NCBI GenBank assembly: GCA_004124385.1
Contig: SCKN01000001.1
Coordinates: 278,606 to 342,605 of the forward strand
Origin: Fidelibacterota bacterium
GTDB taxonomy: Bacteria > Fidelibacterota > Marinisomatia > Marinisomatales > TCS55
Direction: 5' to 3'
Length of the DNA: 64,000 nucleotides
This document shows, piece after piece, positions 46,906 through 56,277 of this stretch (the stretch's first letter is position 1; every line of letters starts with the position of its first letter). Made by a program: the position numbers and the translations under genes. The notes beneath the pieces were generated by a model. The model did not search any database, was not told the DNA's origin, and saw nothing but the letters and a program-made list of their open reading frames with translations.

Positions 46906-48191
46906 TTGTAAAGTAAAAACCGATCCCTGAATTTACTGAAGCGAATCACATCCATCACCCATTGCGGTGGTAAATATTTCGGCGTTTTTCCCTGGGCTGC
47001 AAATGTTGTCAATAAATTGTGCCCAAATAATTTATTGATATAATCATCATGGATCCATTCAAACTGCCGGGGATACAGCTGATAAGCCAGAATCATAATC
47101 GCTGTAGCTGTGGCTAAAGGATCAAATATTTCCCGGTCGGTAATTTCAAATTCAATTCCGCTGCATTTTTCCCTGTAATATAACGGTACCGAGCCATCGC
47201 CCTTGGTTTGAGTAGGCGTATATTGAATATGCTTGAATTTCACTCCCGGTAAATTCACATTCTTTATTTTCTGATAAAAAACACGACCGGAAATCCAAGG
47301 TGCTCCCGCACGAAAATAGGGTTTTGTCGTTCCCTGCCCCCAGTTCAAATTGGTTCCTTTCAGCAAATTCATCCCTGTATAAGCTAGGCATGCTTCTACG
47401 TCAACTAAACCGGGTGCCAGCGGTATAAACGGAAGATCAACCTCATCCGCCCACATGGAACGTTTCCAATTCGCCATGGGTATCACTGTCAACTCTGCGC
47501 GCTGCAAATCTTTCACCCAACCCATTTCATTCACCATGAGCGCATATTCGCCGATTGTGAGTCCGTGACGAATGGGGACAAGATGATATCCTTCGAACGA
47601 CTGATAAGCTGTACGCACAACAGGTCCATCCATACGATCTCCCCGAATAGGATTTGGGCGATCCAACACAATGACTGGTTTATGGAGTTCGCTGGCCACT
47701 TCAAATATTTTCGTCAACGTGGTCATATAAGTTGTATAACGCACACCAGTGTCCTGGAAATCCACTAAAACGACATCCACATCGCGGATAGTCCATTCCG
47801 GCGGTTTAACAAAACGGTCCAGTAAATTGACTATACGAGCGCCGGTATTGGGATCTTTCTCAATCTTCCCAATCATTTTTGTTTTGTTTACCTGATCGCC
47901 GAATAATCCATATTGGGGAGTCAAAATCACATATGTATAAATGTCCGGCTGATCTTTTAGAATATCAAGAATATGACGGCCGTTGCGATTCACTGCCGTT
48001 TGATTGCAAAAGACTGCAATTGTTTTACCCTGTAAGGGTTTGAAATCCATTTGTTCAAGTACATCCAAACCTGAGTACACATGGGGCATGAATGACAAAT
48101 CAGGTACAGCTTCTACCTTGCTGTATTGAAAATCATTGGCAAAGGTCTCGGCACCATAAAGTGCAAATATTAAAAAAATCTTATGCATCAT
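46902..48191 (-). CDS. namZ: Exo-beta-N-acetylmuramidase NamZ family protein (DUF1343)
   Basis: A secreted protein of about 429 residues. Family features: GLDVLEQMDFKPLQGKTIAV, FCNQTAVNRNG, LTPQYGLFGDQ, VVLVDFQDTGVRYTTYMTT, VIVLDRPNPIRGDRMDGPVV and the C-terminal FEITDREIFDPLATA. NamZ removes terminal MurNAc from peptidoglycan fragments. The signal peptide is MMHKIFLIFALYGAETFA if the ATG at 48191 or 48188 is used; the longer frame to 48221 has an odd Cys/His start. It overlaps the upstream SSS gene end, so the two are one transcript; release and uptake of MurNAc fits both. Confidence 0.88.
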   Translation of the reverse strand: MMHKIFLIFALYGAETFANDFQYSKVEAVPDLSFMPHVYSGLDVLEQMDFKPLQGKTIAVFCNQTAVNRNGRHILDILKDQPDIYTYVILTPQYGLFGDQVNKTKMIGKIEKDPNTGARIVNLLDRFVKPPEWTIRDVDVVLVDFQDTGVRYTTYMTTLTKIFEVASELHKPVIVLDRPNPIRGDRMDGPVVRTAYQSFEGYHLVPIRHGLTIGEYALMVNEMGWVKDLQRAELTVIPMANWKRSMWADEVDLPFIPLAPGLVDVEACLAYTGMNLLKGTNLNWGQGTTKPYFRAGAPWISGRVFYQKIKNVNLPGVKFKHIQYTPTQTKGDGSVPLYYREKCSGIEFEITDREIFDPLATATAIMILAYQLYPRQFEWIHDDYINKLFGHNLLTTFAAQGKTPKYLPPQWVMDVIRFSKFRDRFLLYK

Positions 48192-49581
48192 TGCGCAGTG
48201 AAAACACGGATTGCGATACAAAGACCACGGCTATATTTACACAGACAGCCAATAAGATAAACCACGTCCAGGCGATGCCGTTTTGCTGGGCGATGTACAC
48301 GGTGAGCAAGCTGGATAACAGACCTATTATTAAGCTGATGGGACGAAATTGCCGCTTAAGTTTGCTGATAATAAAAAGGGACAGCAACCCACCATACGTA
48401 TAAGACGCTATCTGCAAACCCATTTCTACAATCGCTTTATCGCTTTCGTCAAAAATCATGGCAATACCAATAAGTATTGTGGCCCACACAATACTCGTTT
48501 TTTGAGCTGTTTTGAGATCAGCTTCTTTTTTAAACCAATCCCGTAATGTAGATGACGCCAGTGAATTGATAGACGAACTCAATGTGGACATGGCGGCTGA
48601 TAAAACGCCGGCCAGCAATAATCCCCTTAATCCAATGGGCAATTCATTAATGATGTAATAAGCGAACTCTCGATCTTTTGGTAATTCCATGCCGCCCAAT
48701 GAAACATAAATCAGTGAACCGGCAAGGAGAAAAAGTGTAAACTGCATAAATACGAAGAATCCGCTGCCGATCATGGCTTTTTTTGCTGACTTCAGATCTT
48801 TGCACGTGAGTGTGCGCTGCACCATCATATAATCGGCGCCATGGGATGCAAATGATAAAAATATACCACCGATGAATGCAGACCAAAATAGCCAGGGATT
48901 TGTGGCAAGATCACCGCCAAAGCGGAAAATATTCAATTTACCATCGTGTAATAAATCGGCAATAAAGCCCGTAGGAATAACATCTGCCTGGGAAAAAATA
49001 TGCACAATCACTATGACTCCGCCCAGTAAGTATAAAACAAATTGAAAACTGTCCACCCATACGACGGTTCGGATACCACCTGAAACTGTATATATCAACG
49101 TAACAATACCGATGACCAAGACAGCCACAGGCAACGACCAGCCCGTTAAAACCTGGACAATGACCGCCGTAGCCAAAAAGCGAATTCCATCTGCTAAAAT
49201 TCGTGTAACCAAAAAAATGCCAGAAGCCAGTTTTTGTATTCCAGAACCAAATTTTTTCCCTAATACTTCATAAATAGATACTATTTCGGTATCGAAATAA
49301 GCAGGAAGCAAAAAAATACTCACGAGTATTCTACCAACGATATAACCCATGGCAAGTTGTAGGAAAAACCAATCGCCCCTGTAGGCTAAACCTGGAATGC
49401 TCACAAACGTCAATACAGACGTTTCCGTTGCAACGATGGAAAACATAACCATAACCCAGTGTTGTGATCGTCCAGCTAGGAAATAATCTTCTGCAGATTT
49501 ATTTTGTCTACCCTGCCATATCCCCCAACCTATAGTAATAGCCAAGAAACAAATTATAATTATTAAATCTAATGCATGCAT
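48181..49581 (-). CDS. Sodium:solute symporter (SSS family)
   Basis: A 466-residue membrane protein with about 13 hydrophobic helices. Family motifs: GIWQGRQNKSAEDYFLAGRS, the helix VMFSIVATETSVLTFVSIPG, and the Na-binding region SAAMSTLSSSINSLASST. Uses the Na+ gradient for import. The gene precedes namZ on the same strand, so MurNAc or another cell-wall sugar is a likely substrate (inference). A promoter should lie in the 113-nt gap before the divergent GFA gene. Confidence 0.9.
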   Translation of the reverse strand: MHALDLIIIICFLAITIGWGIWQGRQNKSAEDYFLAGRSQHWVMVMFSIVATETSVLTFVSIPGLAYRGDWFFLQLAMGYIVGRILVSIFLLPAYFDTEIVSIYEVLGKKFGSGIQKLASGIFLVTRILADGIRFLATAVIVQVLTGWSLPVAVLVIGIVTLIYTVSGGIRTVVWVDSFQFVLYLLGGVIVIVHIFSQADVIPTGFIADLLHDGKLNIFRFGGDLATNPWLFWSAFIGGIFLSFASHGADYMMVQRTLTCKDLKSAKKAMIGSGFFVFMQFTLFLLAGSLIYVSLGGMELPKDREFAYYIINELPIGLRGLLLAGVLSAAMSTLSSSINSLASSTLRDWFKKEADLKTAQKTSIVWATILIGIAMIFDESDKAIVEMGLQIASYTYGGLLSLFIISKLKRQFRPISLIIGLLSSLLTVYIAQQNGIAWTWFILLAVCVNIAVVFVSQSVFSLRNDA

Positions 49582-49694
49582 CTGTTCGTCTTCATCATTT
49601 TATAAGCAGGAAAATTACATGAACCATCTAATATTATTTGAAATACTTTTTTACTTGAATCAATACCGAATCTAGCCCCACTTTTCAATTAGCT

Positions 49695-50069
49695 ATGGCA
49701 GATCAGGAACAGATTTCTTCAGGCGGTTTTTCCAAAACGACCAATTTCAAATGGTTGGCCGTGGGTAGCTCTTTTGTCTCTTGGGCTGTCATTTCATTGC
49801 AAGATCTTAATCATATTGGTGAGCTGCCGACAATTCATGTTACGGATGAAAAAGTGGAACGCAGTTTTTGCAGTAAATGCGGTTCCTCCATTAGTTATTT
49901 TCAGCGAGATGGAGATTCAATTGACATTACTGTTGGAACGATGGACAATCCTAGTTCTGTTAAACCATCCAAACATATTTGGGACAGAAAACGAATTCAT
50001 TGGTTAAAAATGGATGACGGACTTCCCCACTTCTCCGAATGGAGCACAGGAAACGAGCCGATAGAATAA
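49695..50069 (+). CDS. GFA/CENP-V-family protein lacking the first zinc site
   Basis: A 124-residue protein like the glutathione-dependent formaldehyde-activating enzyme family. Seen: GSSFVSWAV (usually just after the first Cys cluster), ERSFCSKCGSSISYF with Cys59 and Cys62, and the end IWDRKRIHWLKMDDGLPHFS. The expected N-terminal CxC...CHCxxC cluster is missing: the N-terminus is short and Cys-free, and I see no Cys-coding sequence in another frame just upstream. It could be an eroded gene or a divergent member. Single plus-strand gene between two minus-strand blocks. Confidence 0.7.
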   Translation: MADQEQISSGGFSKTTNFKWLAVGSSFVSWAVISLQDLNHIGELPTIHVTDEKVERSFCSKCGSSISYFQRDGDSIDITVGTMDNPSSVKPSKHIWDRKRIHWLKMDDGLPHFSEWSTGNEPIE

Positions 50070-50076
50070 TTAAATT

Positions 50077-51183
50077 TTAAGTTAAATAAATGCGTTCTGT
50101 TCTTCCGTGAATGCCGGTAGATAAAACGTAAGGTGTGGAATTAATCTGCTGGGCAATTTCTTCCATATGCAATGAATCCGTGTCATTTTCACCAAACAAC
50201 AATACTTCATCACCTATTTCAGCTTTATCATCACCAAAATTAACCATGAATTGATCCATGCAAATTCGTCCGGCAATGGGATAAGGTTTTCCTTTATAGA
50301 CGACATAACCACTTTTATACCAATTCCGGGGAAAACCGTCAGCAAAACCAGTTTGAATAACTCCAATGGTTGTATCTTTCCCGGATTCCCAAACACCTCC
50401 ATATGATACTTTTGTCCCTTCTGTAACTCTACGTAGACTAATAATCGGACCGCGAAATTCCATCACCGGTTTAATGTCCAGGTCTGTGGGCACTTCATCG
50501 GATGGAAAGGCTCCATAGAGTAGCATACCTACACGTACAATATCAAAATTGGTTTGCGGCATATTTAATACAGTGCCACTGTTGGAAAAATGGCAATACT
50601 TGAATCGCAGACCCATTTCATCAGCCAATGAAAGAACCAGTTTAAATTGTTCCAACTGCCATTCTGCATATGTCAAATCACCTTCATCAGCAGTGGCATA
50701 ATGACTGTAAATCCCTTCGCAATGAAGAAGAAGTTTTGTACTAATTTTTTTCAAAACAATGGCGGCTTCATCAAAAGGAACACCTAGCCTATTCATTCCT
50801 GTATCTACTTTGAGATGAAACTTCGGACATAAACCGGATTGTTCCGCAAACTCTTCTAGATGTTTTATATCATCAGTTCCGGACAAATTCAATGTAATAT
50901 TGTATTCTACTGCATCTGCAATAAATTCCCTTTGCATACGTGAAAATATCATAATGTTAGTTTCGATATCCGCCTCACGCAATTTCATGGCTTCATCAAA
51001 GGTGAATACTGCTAAAAATTCACAGCCTTCTTGCACTAGCGCTTTTGAACATTCGATTGCGCCATGCCCATAACCGTTGGCTTTAACTACACCCATAATG
51101 GGACTTCCACCAATCCGATCACGAATTACGTGGTAATTATGAATTAAGCGGTCTAGATGAATATATGCTTTCGGTCCGACCAT
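50077..51183 (-). CDS. alr: Alanine racemase
   Basis: A 368-residue fold-type III PLP enzyme making D-alanine for peptidoglycan. PLP Lys34 in VVKANGYGHGA; RLGVPFDEA; HFSNSGTVLN; the C-terminal catalytic Tyr region VSYGGVW; and AGRICMDQFMVN. Length normal. 7 nt from the end of the convergent GFA gene; 16 nt after the deoxyribosyltransferase-like gene on its own strand. Confidence 0.95.
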   Translation of the reverse strand: MVGPKAYIHLDRLIHNYHVIRDRIGGSPIMGVVKANGYGHGAIECSKALVQEGCEFLAVFTFDEAMKLREADIETNIMIFSRMQREFIADAVEYNITLNLSGTDDIKHLEEFAEQSGLCPKFHLKVDTGMNRLGVPFDEAAIVLKKISTKLLLHCEGIYSHYATADEGDLTYAEWQLEQFKLVLSLADEMGLRFKYCHFSNSGTVLNMPQTNFDIVRVGMLLYGAFPSDEVPTDLDIKPVMEFRGPIISLRRVTEGTKVSYGGVWESGKDTTIGVIQTGFADGFPRNWYKSGYVVYKGKPYPIAGRICMDQFMVNFGDDKAEIGDEVLLFGENDTDSLHMEEIAQQINSTPYVLSTGIHGRTERIYLT

Positions 51184-51199
51184 TATCTTTTGAATAAGT

Positions 51200-51664
51200 T
51201 CAAAAAGAATATGTTTTTATTAAATGGGATTTTAATTCAGTAAATGTATTAAATATATCTGTTGAACAGGACATAATCCACCCACTTAAATCTTCAATGG
51301 GTACTTGATTAACGAGATAAACGGGAACGTTTTTATAATATGCCATTGTAACTTCACCGTGTGTACCTCCACCCTTCATAACATCATAATCCCATAAACA
51401 AATAATATAGTCAGACTTATTGATTATATTGTCCAGATCTAGATCAATAGCTTTACGAATAAACTCAACAAAGCGTTTGGGATTTGAAAATTTCCAATCA
51501 CTATAGTCATAAGCTTCATGTTCTTCAACCAATAATTGAGATGAAACAACTGGATCTATTACATCGTGATCCAACTCCGTTTTTAACCACTCTGTCATTT
51601 CTGAACGCCACTGCTCACCTTCATCAGTGGCCTGCTCCATGGCACCGCTTAAATAAACTATCAT
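51200..51664 (-). CDS. Nucleoside 2-deoxyribosyltransferase-like protein
   Basis: A 154-residue Rossmann-like protein: MIVYLSGAMEQATDEGEQWR at the N-terminus, IDPV, then SDYIICLWDYDVMKGGGTHG and EVTMAYYKNVPVYLV. These match the nucleoside 2-deoxyribosyltransferase / DNPH1-like superfamily (Y-SG-I-x-WR, GT-GE). Base exchange or nucleotide hydrolysis is likely; exact substrate unknown. ATGA overlap with the permease gene upstream. Confidence 0.8.
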   Translation of the reverse strand: MIVYLSGAMEQATDEGEQWRSEMTEWLKTELDHDVIDPVVSSQLLVEEHEAYDYSDWKFSNPKRFVEFIRKAIDLDLDNIINKSDYIICLWDYDVMKGGGTHGEVTMAYYKNVPVYLVNQVPIEDLSGWIMSCSTDIFNTFTELKSHLIKTYSF

Positions 51665-52407
51665 TGTTTCATTTTCCGTTTCAACAAAAAACTGTTGATC
51701 ACAATTAATATTATCGTTACAGCAAGTGGGGTTAATGTGTTGAACGTATCAAATGAGCCAATAAAGAGGATCGAACGACAAGCAACTGACACCATACTTA
51801 ATGGTAAATATTGAAAAACTGAACTCATAGAATTCGGGAAGAAAGGAAATTCAATAAATAAACCACAGGCAAACATTATTGAAATGAGTGTAGTTAAAAG
51901 CGCTGACATAAAGACTGAAATACGTTCTGTAAATAATGAAAGTAAAATAATAATATTTCCATAAAGAAGAGCAAAAATAATGGAATACATAATAATAAAC
52001 CCGACCTGTTCAATAGCAACTGCTTGTGGAAAAATGATACTGTAAATCCCAAGCCCAATGATTATGATAACAATTACTTCCAATAATGCACTGAATAAAA
52101 TACCTAGAATAATGGTTGATTTTCTAATGGGAGCCAACGTCATAGGAATCAACGCTTTGTTATGAATGCGAAGGTCGAAGAAATCTCTATAGATCAACGG
52201 TGTAATTAATACGGCTGACATGAACATCATCAATCCTGGAAGTACCCACACTTCATAGGGCTGGCCGTTTATACTTTGAATAATGATATTTTTTGTCCCA
52301 AATACAGTAACGATTGATAAAATAAACGGAACAATAAAAGCAAGAGCTATAGACGACATCAGGCGATTGCGAATTAGCCACCATCTGCGAATGATAAAAG
52401 CACTCAT
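51661..52407 (-). CDS. ABC-2 type permease
   Basis: A 248-residue membrane protein with about six helices, basic N-terminus (RRWWLIRNRLMSS) and the usual ABC-2 layout (PLIYRDFFDLRIHNKALIPM between helices 2 and 3). Part of an exporter with the ATPase encoded upstream (ATGA overlap). CcmB-like heme exporters have similar size, but no cytochrome c genes are near. Substrate unknown. Confidence 0.84.
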   Translation of the reverse strand: MSAFIIRRWWLIRNRLMSSIALAFIVPFILSIVTVFGTKNIIIQSINGQPYEVWVLPGLMMFMSAVLITPLIYRDFFDLRIHNKALIPMTLAPIRKSTIILGILFSALLEVIVIIIIGLGIYSIIFPQAVAIEQVGFIIMYSIIFALLYGNIIILLSLFTERISVFMSALLTTLISIMFACGLFIEFPFFPNSMSSVFQYLPLSMVSVACRSILFIGSFDTFNTLTPLAVTIILIVINSFLLKRKMKQ

Positions 52408-53333
52408 CCGTCTAAACCTTTTTGGGCAAATGCTGAATCTAAAAGATCCTGCAACGATAGTTTTTCAATAGACAGATCTTTCATTAATGCTCCGGAGCAG
52501 GCATTTAATACTTCAAAAAATACTTTTCTTGAACGTCCATAAAAATGAAATGTATTTCCCATTTTTGTGGGATTAACCACAGTTGTAACTCCACTAAGAG
52601 AATCAAACAGCTCATCGGTCAATTCTTCAAATTCTATGGCAAATTGATGGTATTCAAGAGTGCTCTCCAGCAGTTTGTCCAGACTTCCATCCAAAAGGAC
52701 ACTGCCTTCATGAATAACCATAATACGGTCATTGGCTGCTTCTACTTCCGGCAAGAATTGACTGGAATAAACAATCGTCCTATCTCCGTGAAATTCGCGC
52801 ATGAGGTTCCAGGTAAGCCGTCGTGATTCTGCGTCCATAAATGCCGTAGGTTCATCCATAATTAAAATCGTTGGGTCATGGGCCAATGCACGAATAATCA
52901 TGGCTTTTTTCTGAATGCCCTGCGGAACACGGCCCGCCATAGAATACAAAAAATCACCTATTGCTAATGCCTGGCTGTATTCTTGAATTCGAGATTGAAT
53001 TTTTTCCATATGTATGCCATATAAAAGTGCATCAAAATGGATATTCTGTTCCAATGTGAGCCAGGGATCCAGGTCAATATCATGGGGAACGTAGCCAACC
53101 GTTTGGCGAGTTTCCAAACGGCGTTTATCCGTATCCAGCCCATGAAGAAAAACTGAACCGTAATTGGGATTTTCCAAGCCAGCCAGCAAACGCAGCATTG
53201 TGGATTTTCCGGCATCATTATCTCCAACCAATGCAACAATTGATCCTTTTTCAATGCCAAAAGTCAGACCAGCCAGGATGGTTTTATCTCCAACCAGTTT
53301 ACCAACTTTTTTGAGTGTTATACTTGCTTCCAT
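52404..53333 (-). CDS. ABC transporter ATP-binding protein with unusual signature motif
   Basis: A 309-residue ATPase. Walker A GDNDAGKST (37-45), Walker B TILIMDEP intact; the signature is VPQGIQKK rather than LSGGQ and the H-loop reads SSQF with Gln for His. The C-terminal third is an extra regulatory-like domain (about 220-309). It pairs with the ABC-2 permease downstream. Hydrolysis may be slow or need a partner. First gene of the block down to alr. Confidence 0.86.
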   Translation of the reverse strand: MEASITLKKVGKLVGDKTILAGLTFGIEKGSIVALVGDNDAGKSTMLRLLAGLENPNYGSVFLHGLDTDKRRLETRQTVGYVPHDIDLDPWLTLEQNIHFDALLYGIHMEKIQSRIQEYSQALAIGDFLYSMAGRVPQGIQKKAMIIRALAHDPTILIMDEPTAFMDAESRRLTWNLMREFHGDRTIVYSSQFLPEVEAANDRIMVIHEGSVLLDGSLDKLLESTLEYHQFAIEFEELTDELFDSLSGVTTVVNPTKMGNTFHFYGRSRKVFFEVLNACSGALMKDLSIEKLSLQDLLDSAFAQKGLDG

Positions 53334-53419
53334 TTTAAATCACAGAGCAAAGAGAAATTTTAATTAAGTGTATTTGCAAATCAGTATGGAATTTTTACAT
53401 TAAAAACTTACTACTTTAG

Positions 53420-53462
53420 CAATCACAATTCACCAATTACCATTTCACCATTTACTATTTAC
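53420..53462 (-). repeat. Six degenerate heptamers just after polA
   Basis: On the minus strand from 5 nt after the polA stop: GTAAATA, GTAAATG, GTGAAATG (8 nt), GTAATTG, GTGAATT, GTGATTG. Same theme (GTRANTR) and same place as the array on the helicase stop codon at 29889. Confidence 0.75.
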
Positions 53463-53467
53463 CAAAA

Positions 53468-56188
53468 TTAATGCGCTTCAAACCAGGATTCGCCAACTCC
53501 TGAATCAACAATAACGGGCACGGTTAGTTTAAGCGCTCCTTCCATTTTTTCTACTACCATTGCTTGTAAATCATCCAATTCATCTTTTGACGCTTCAAAT
53601 AATAATTCATCATGGATTTGCAAAACCAGCTTTGATTTCATTTTTTCACTTTTCATATGTTCATGAATACGAATCATGGCCAATTTAATCATTTCTGCTG
53701 CCGTTCCTTGAATGGGCATATTTATTGCCATTCGCTTTGCTGCTTCGCGATGCATATGATTATCACTACTGATATTCCACACCGGACGACGACGTCCCAA
53801 CATAGTTTCTACATATTTATCTGTTTCAGCCTTCCTAACCGTTGAATCGATATAATCACGGATTCCAGCAAAGCGTTCGAAATAACGATCTATTATGGAT
53901 TGAGATTCAGCTCTGGGAATTCCTAGCTCTTGACTCATACGGAATGGTCCAGCACCGTACATAATACCAAAATTTACAATCTTGGCTACTCGGCGCATTT
54001 CCGGTAATACATCATCAATGGGAACTCCATATATATCGCTGGCGGTGCGTGCGTGAATATCTTCACCATTGGCAAAAGCAGATTGCAATCCTTTGTCACC
54101 GCTCAAGTGGGCCATGATGCGCAATTCCACTTGGGAATAATCAGCGGAAAATATCACATTGTTTTTATCTTGTATTGTAAATGCTTTTCGTATTTCCCTT
54201 CCTTCTTCAGTCCGAATGGGAATATTTTGGAAATTTGGATTGCTGGATGAAAGTCTTCCGGTAGAAGCTATTGTCTGATTGAAAGAGCTATGAATGCGAC
54301 GAGTCTCCGGATGAATATGCTGGGGAATTGAGTCCAGATACGTATTCTTCAATTTATTCAATTTCCGATATTGGAGCATGAGCCCTGGCAATGGATGTTC
54401 ATCCCGCAGTCTTTCCAAAACATCTTCTGCTGTAGATCGTTTTTTAATTTGCGGTAATCCTAACATATCAAATAAAATATTGGCTAATTGCTGAGTGGAA
54501 TTAATATTGAACTCTGTCCCGGCTTGATGTAGGATTTCTCCAGATAGACCATCAAGCTTTTTTCCAAGTTCGGCTGATTTATCTAATAGTTGTTTTTCAT
54601 CAACATATACTCCGTCATATTCCATGTCGACCAATACAGGTACCAACGGCAACTCAACTGAATTGTAAAATTCTGAAAGGTTTTCATTTTTGAGTTTTTC
54701 TTGAAATATTTCAGTTAACTGTAATGCAATATCAGCATCTTCTGCAGCATAAAACGACGCTTGCTCTAAATTAACATCACTCATTGAAATTTTATTTTTT
54801 CCCTTCCCAATCAAATCTTCAATGGGAATCATTCTATAATTGAGATATTCGAGACTCAAGTTATCTATTTTATATGAACGACCTTCAGGCTTAATGAGAT
54901 GCGCGGCCAGCATAGTGTCGAAATCAATACCTTCAACATTAATACCATGATTTTTCATAACCAGTGCATCAAACTTAATATTTTGTCCCGTTTTTTTTAT
55001 TTTGGGATTTTCAAGTATTGGTTTTGCAATATCTAAAATAATTTTTAAATCATCGCTACCAAAATTGTTTTTAGACTTATCACCATATTGGACTGGTATA
55101 TACACACCCTCATCTTTTGCAGTTGAAAAGCTCATTCCAACCAATGCTGTTTGCATAGGAGAAACAGAATCTGTTTGAAGATCAAAAGAAATGAGTTTTG
55201 ATTTAGACAATGTTTTAAAGTATAACTTTAACTCATCGATATTAGTAATTGTATTATAATTCTTATCATCTTTGCTCTCTTCTACAATTGGGCTACCGCC
55301 AAATCCCTCCAATTGCTTTATGAGAGCATTGAATTCCAATTCAATGAATAGATTTTTCAGTGCATCTAAATCAAAGTCTTTACGTTCAAATTCAGATATT
55401 TTGCAGTCCAAATCCATATCAGTAATAATGGTAACTAACTCCTTACTTAAATGGGCATTCTCCACTCCATTAAGCAATCCTTCACGCGCTCGTTTATTCG
55501 AAACATTTTCGGCATTTTCCAGTGATTTCTCCAACGAACCGTATTCATTCACTAATTTAGCTGCCGTTTTCTTTCCTACACCCATTACGCCGGGAATATT
55601 ATCAGATGAGTCACCCATGAGGCCTAAATAATCGATAAACTTATCCGGAGGAACTCCCCATTTTTCCTGGACTCCTGCAGAATCAATTATTTTAATATCT
55701 GTTGACCGATTAATGGGAGAATAGAGAAAAACGTGATCCGTAATTAATTGTGCAAAATCTTTATCACCACTGAAAATATATACATCAAGTCCTTCCGCTT
55801 CTCCCTCTTTGGCCAATGTGCCAATTACATCGTCAGCTTCAAAACCAGCTTTACTGATGTTTGGAAGATTCATAGCCTCTAATATTTTCCAAAGGAGATC
55901 CAATTGGTCCTGTAATTCCTGTGGCATTTCATCACGATTTGCTTTGTATTCTGGATATCGCTTGTGCCTGAATGTCTTTTCTTTGCGATCAAATGCTGTG
56001 GCGATATAATCAGGGTTTTCTTTTCGAATGAGTCGAAAGATCATATTAATGAATCCGAATAGTGCGCTGGTATGCTGACCGTAAGTTGTAATAAGCGGAT
56101 TACGGATCATGGCGTAATGTGCACGAAACAGCAAGGCATAGCCATCTATAAGGAAAAGTCGTTTACGTTGGGATTTTTTGGTTGACAT
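53468..56188 (-). CDS. polA: DNA polymerase I
   Basis: A 906-residue family A polymerase for Okazaki-fragment maturation and repair. Domains: 5'-3' exonuclease (1-300, FLIDGYALLFRAHYA, GDKDFAQLI, GLMGDSSDNIPG), 3'-5' exonuclease-like (about 320-500), polymerase (500-906; motif A FSADYSQVELRIMAHLSGD, motif B KIVNFGIMYG, motif C QIHDELLFE). In the 3'-5' domain the first motif reads FDLQTDS, Asp336 then Gln338, where active enzymes have D-x-E; the later Asp (QNIKFDALV) and YAAEDAD are kept. Proofreading is probably lost or weak. Single gene with promoter in the gap before 56278. Confidence 0.95.
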   Translation of the reverse strand: MSTKKSQRKRLFLIDGYALLFRAHYAMIRNPLITTYGQHTSALFGFINMIFRLIRKENPDYIATAFDRKEKTFRHKRYPEYKANRDEMPQELQDQLDLLWKILEAMNLPNISKAGFEADDVIGTLAKEGEAEGLDVYIFSGDKDFAQLITDHVFLYSPINRSTDIKIIDSAGVQEKWGVPPDKFIDYLGLMGDSSDNIPGVMGVGKKTAAKLVNEYGSLEKSLENAENVSNKRAREGLLNGVENAHLSKELVTIITDMDLDCKISEFERKDFDLDALKNLFIELEFNALIKQLEGFGGSPIVEESKDDKNYNTITNIDELKLYFKTLSKSKLISFDLQTDSVSPMQTALVGMSFSTAKDEGVYIPVQYGDKSKNNFGSDDLKIILDIAKPILENPKIKKTGQNIKFDALVMKNHGINVEGIDFDTMLAAHLIKPEGRSYKIDNLSLEYLNYRMIPIEDLIGKGKNKISMSDVNLEQASFYAAEDADIALQLTEIFQEKLKNENLSEFYNSVELPLVPVLVDMEYDGVYVDEKQLLDKSAELGKKLDGLSGEILHQAGTEFNINSTQQLANILFDMLGLPQIKKRSTAEDVLERLRDEHPLPGLMLQYRKLNKLKNTYLDSIPQHIHPETRRIHSSFNQTIASTGRLSSSNPNFQNIPIRTEEGREIRKAFTIQDKNNVIFSADYSQVELRIMAHLSGDKGLQSAFANGEDIHARTASDIYGVPIDDVLPEMRRVAKIVNFGIMYGAGPFRMSQELGIPRAESQSIIDRYFERFAGIRDYIDSTVRKAETDKYVETMLGRRRPVWNISSDNHMHREAAKRMAINMPIQGTAAEMIKLAMIRIHEHMKSEKMKSKLVLQIHDELLFEASKDELDDLQAMVVEKMEGALKLTVPVIVDSGVGESWFEAH

Positions 56189-56266
56189 TAGAATAGGAAA
56201 TTAATCATAATACTCTCGGAAAGCACCGTATGAATATGATTTTTATTGTAATTTTATTACTTAATC

Positions 56267-56273
56267 AAGAGGA
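56267..56273 (+). promoter_or_regulatory. Ribosome-binding site that sets the start of the oxidase-like gene
   Basis: AAGAGGA, four bases before the ATG at 56278. It favours this start over the ATG at 56230, which would add a 16-residue hydrophobic stretch. Confidence 0.6.
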
Positions 56274-56277
56274 ATCA

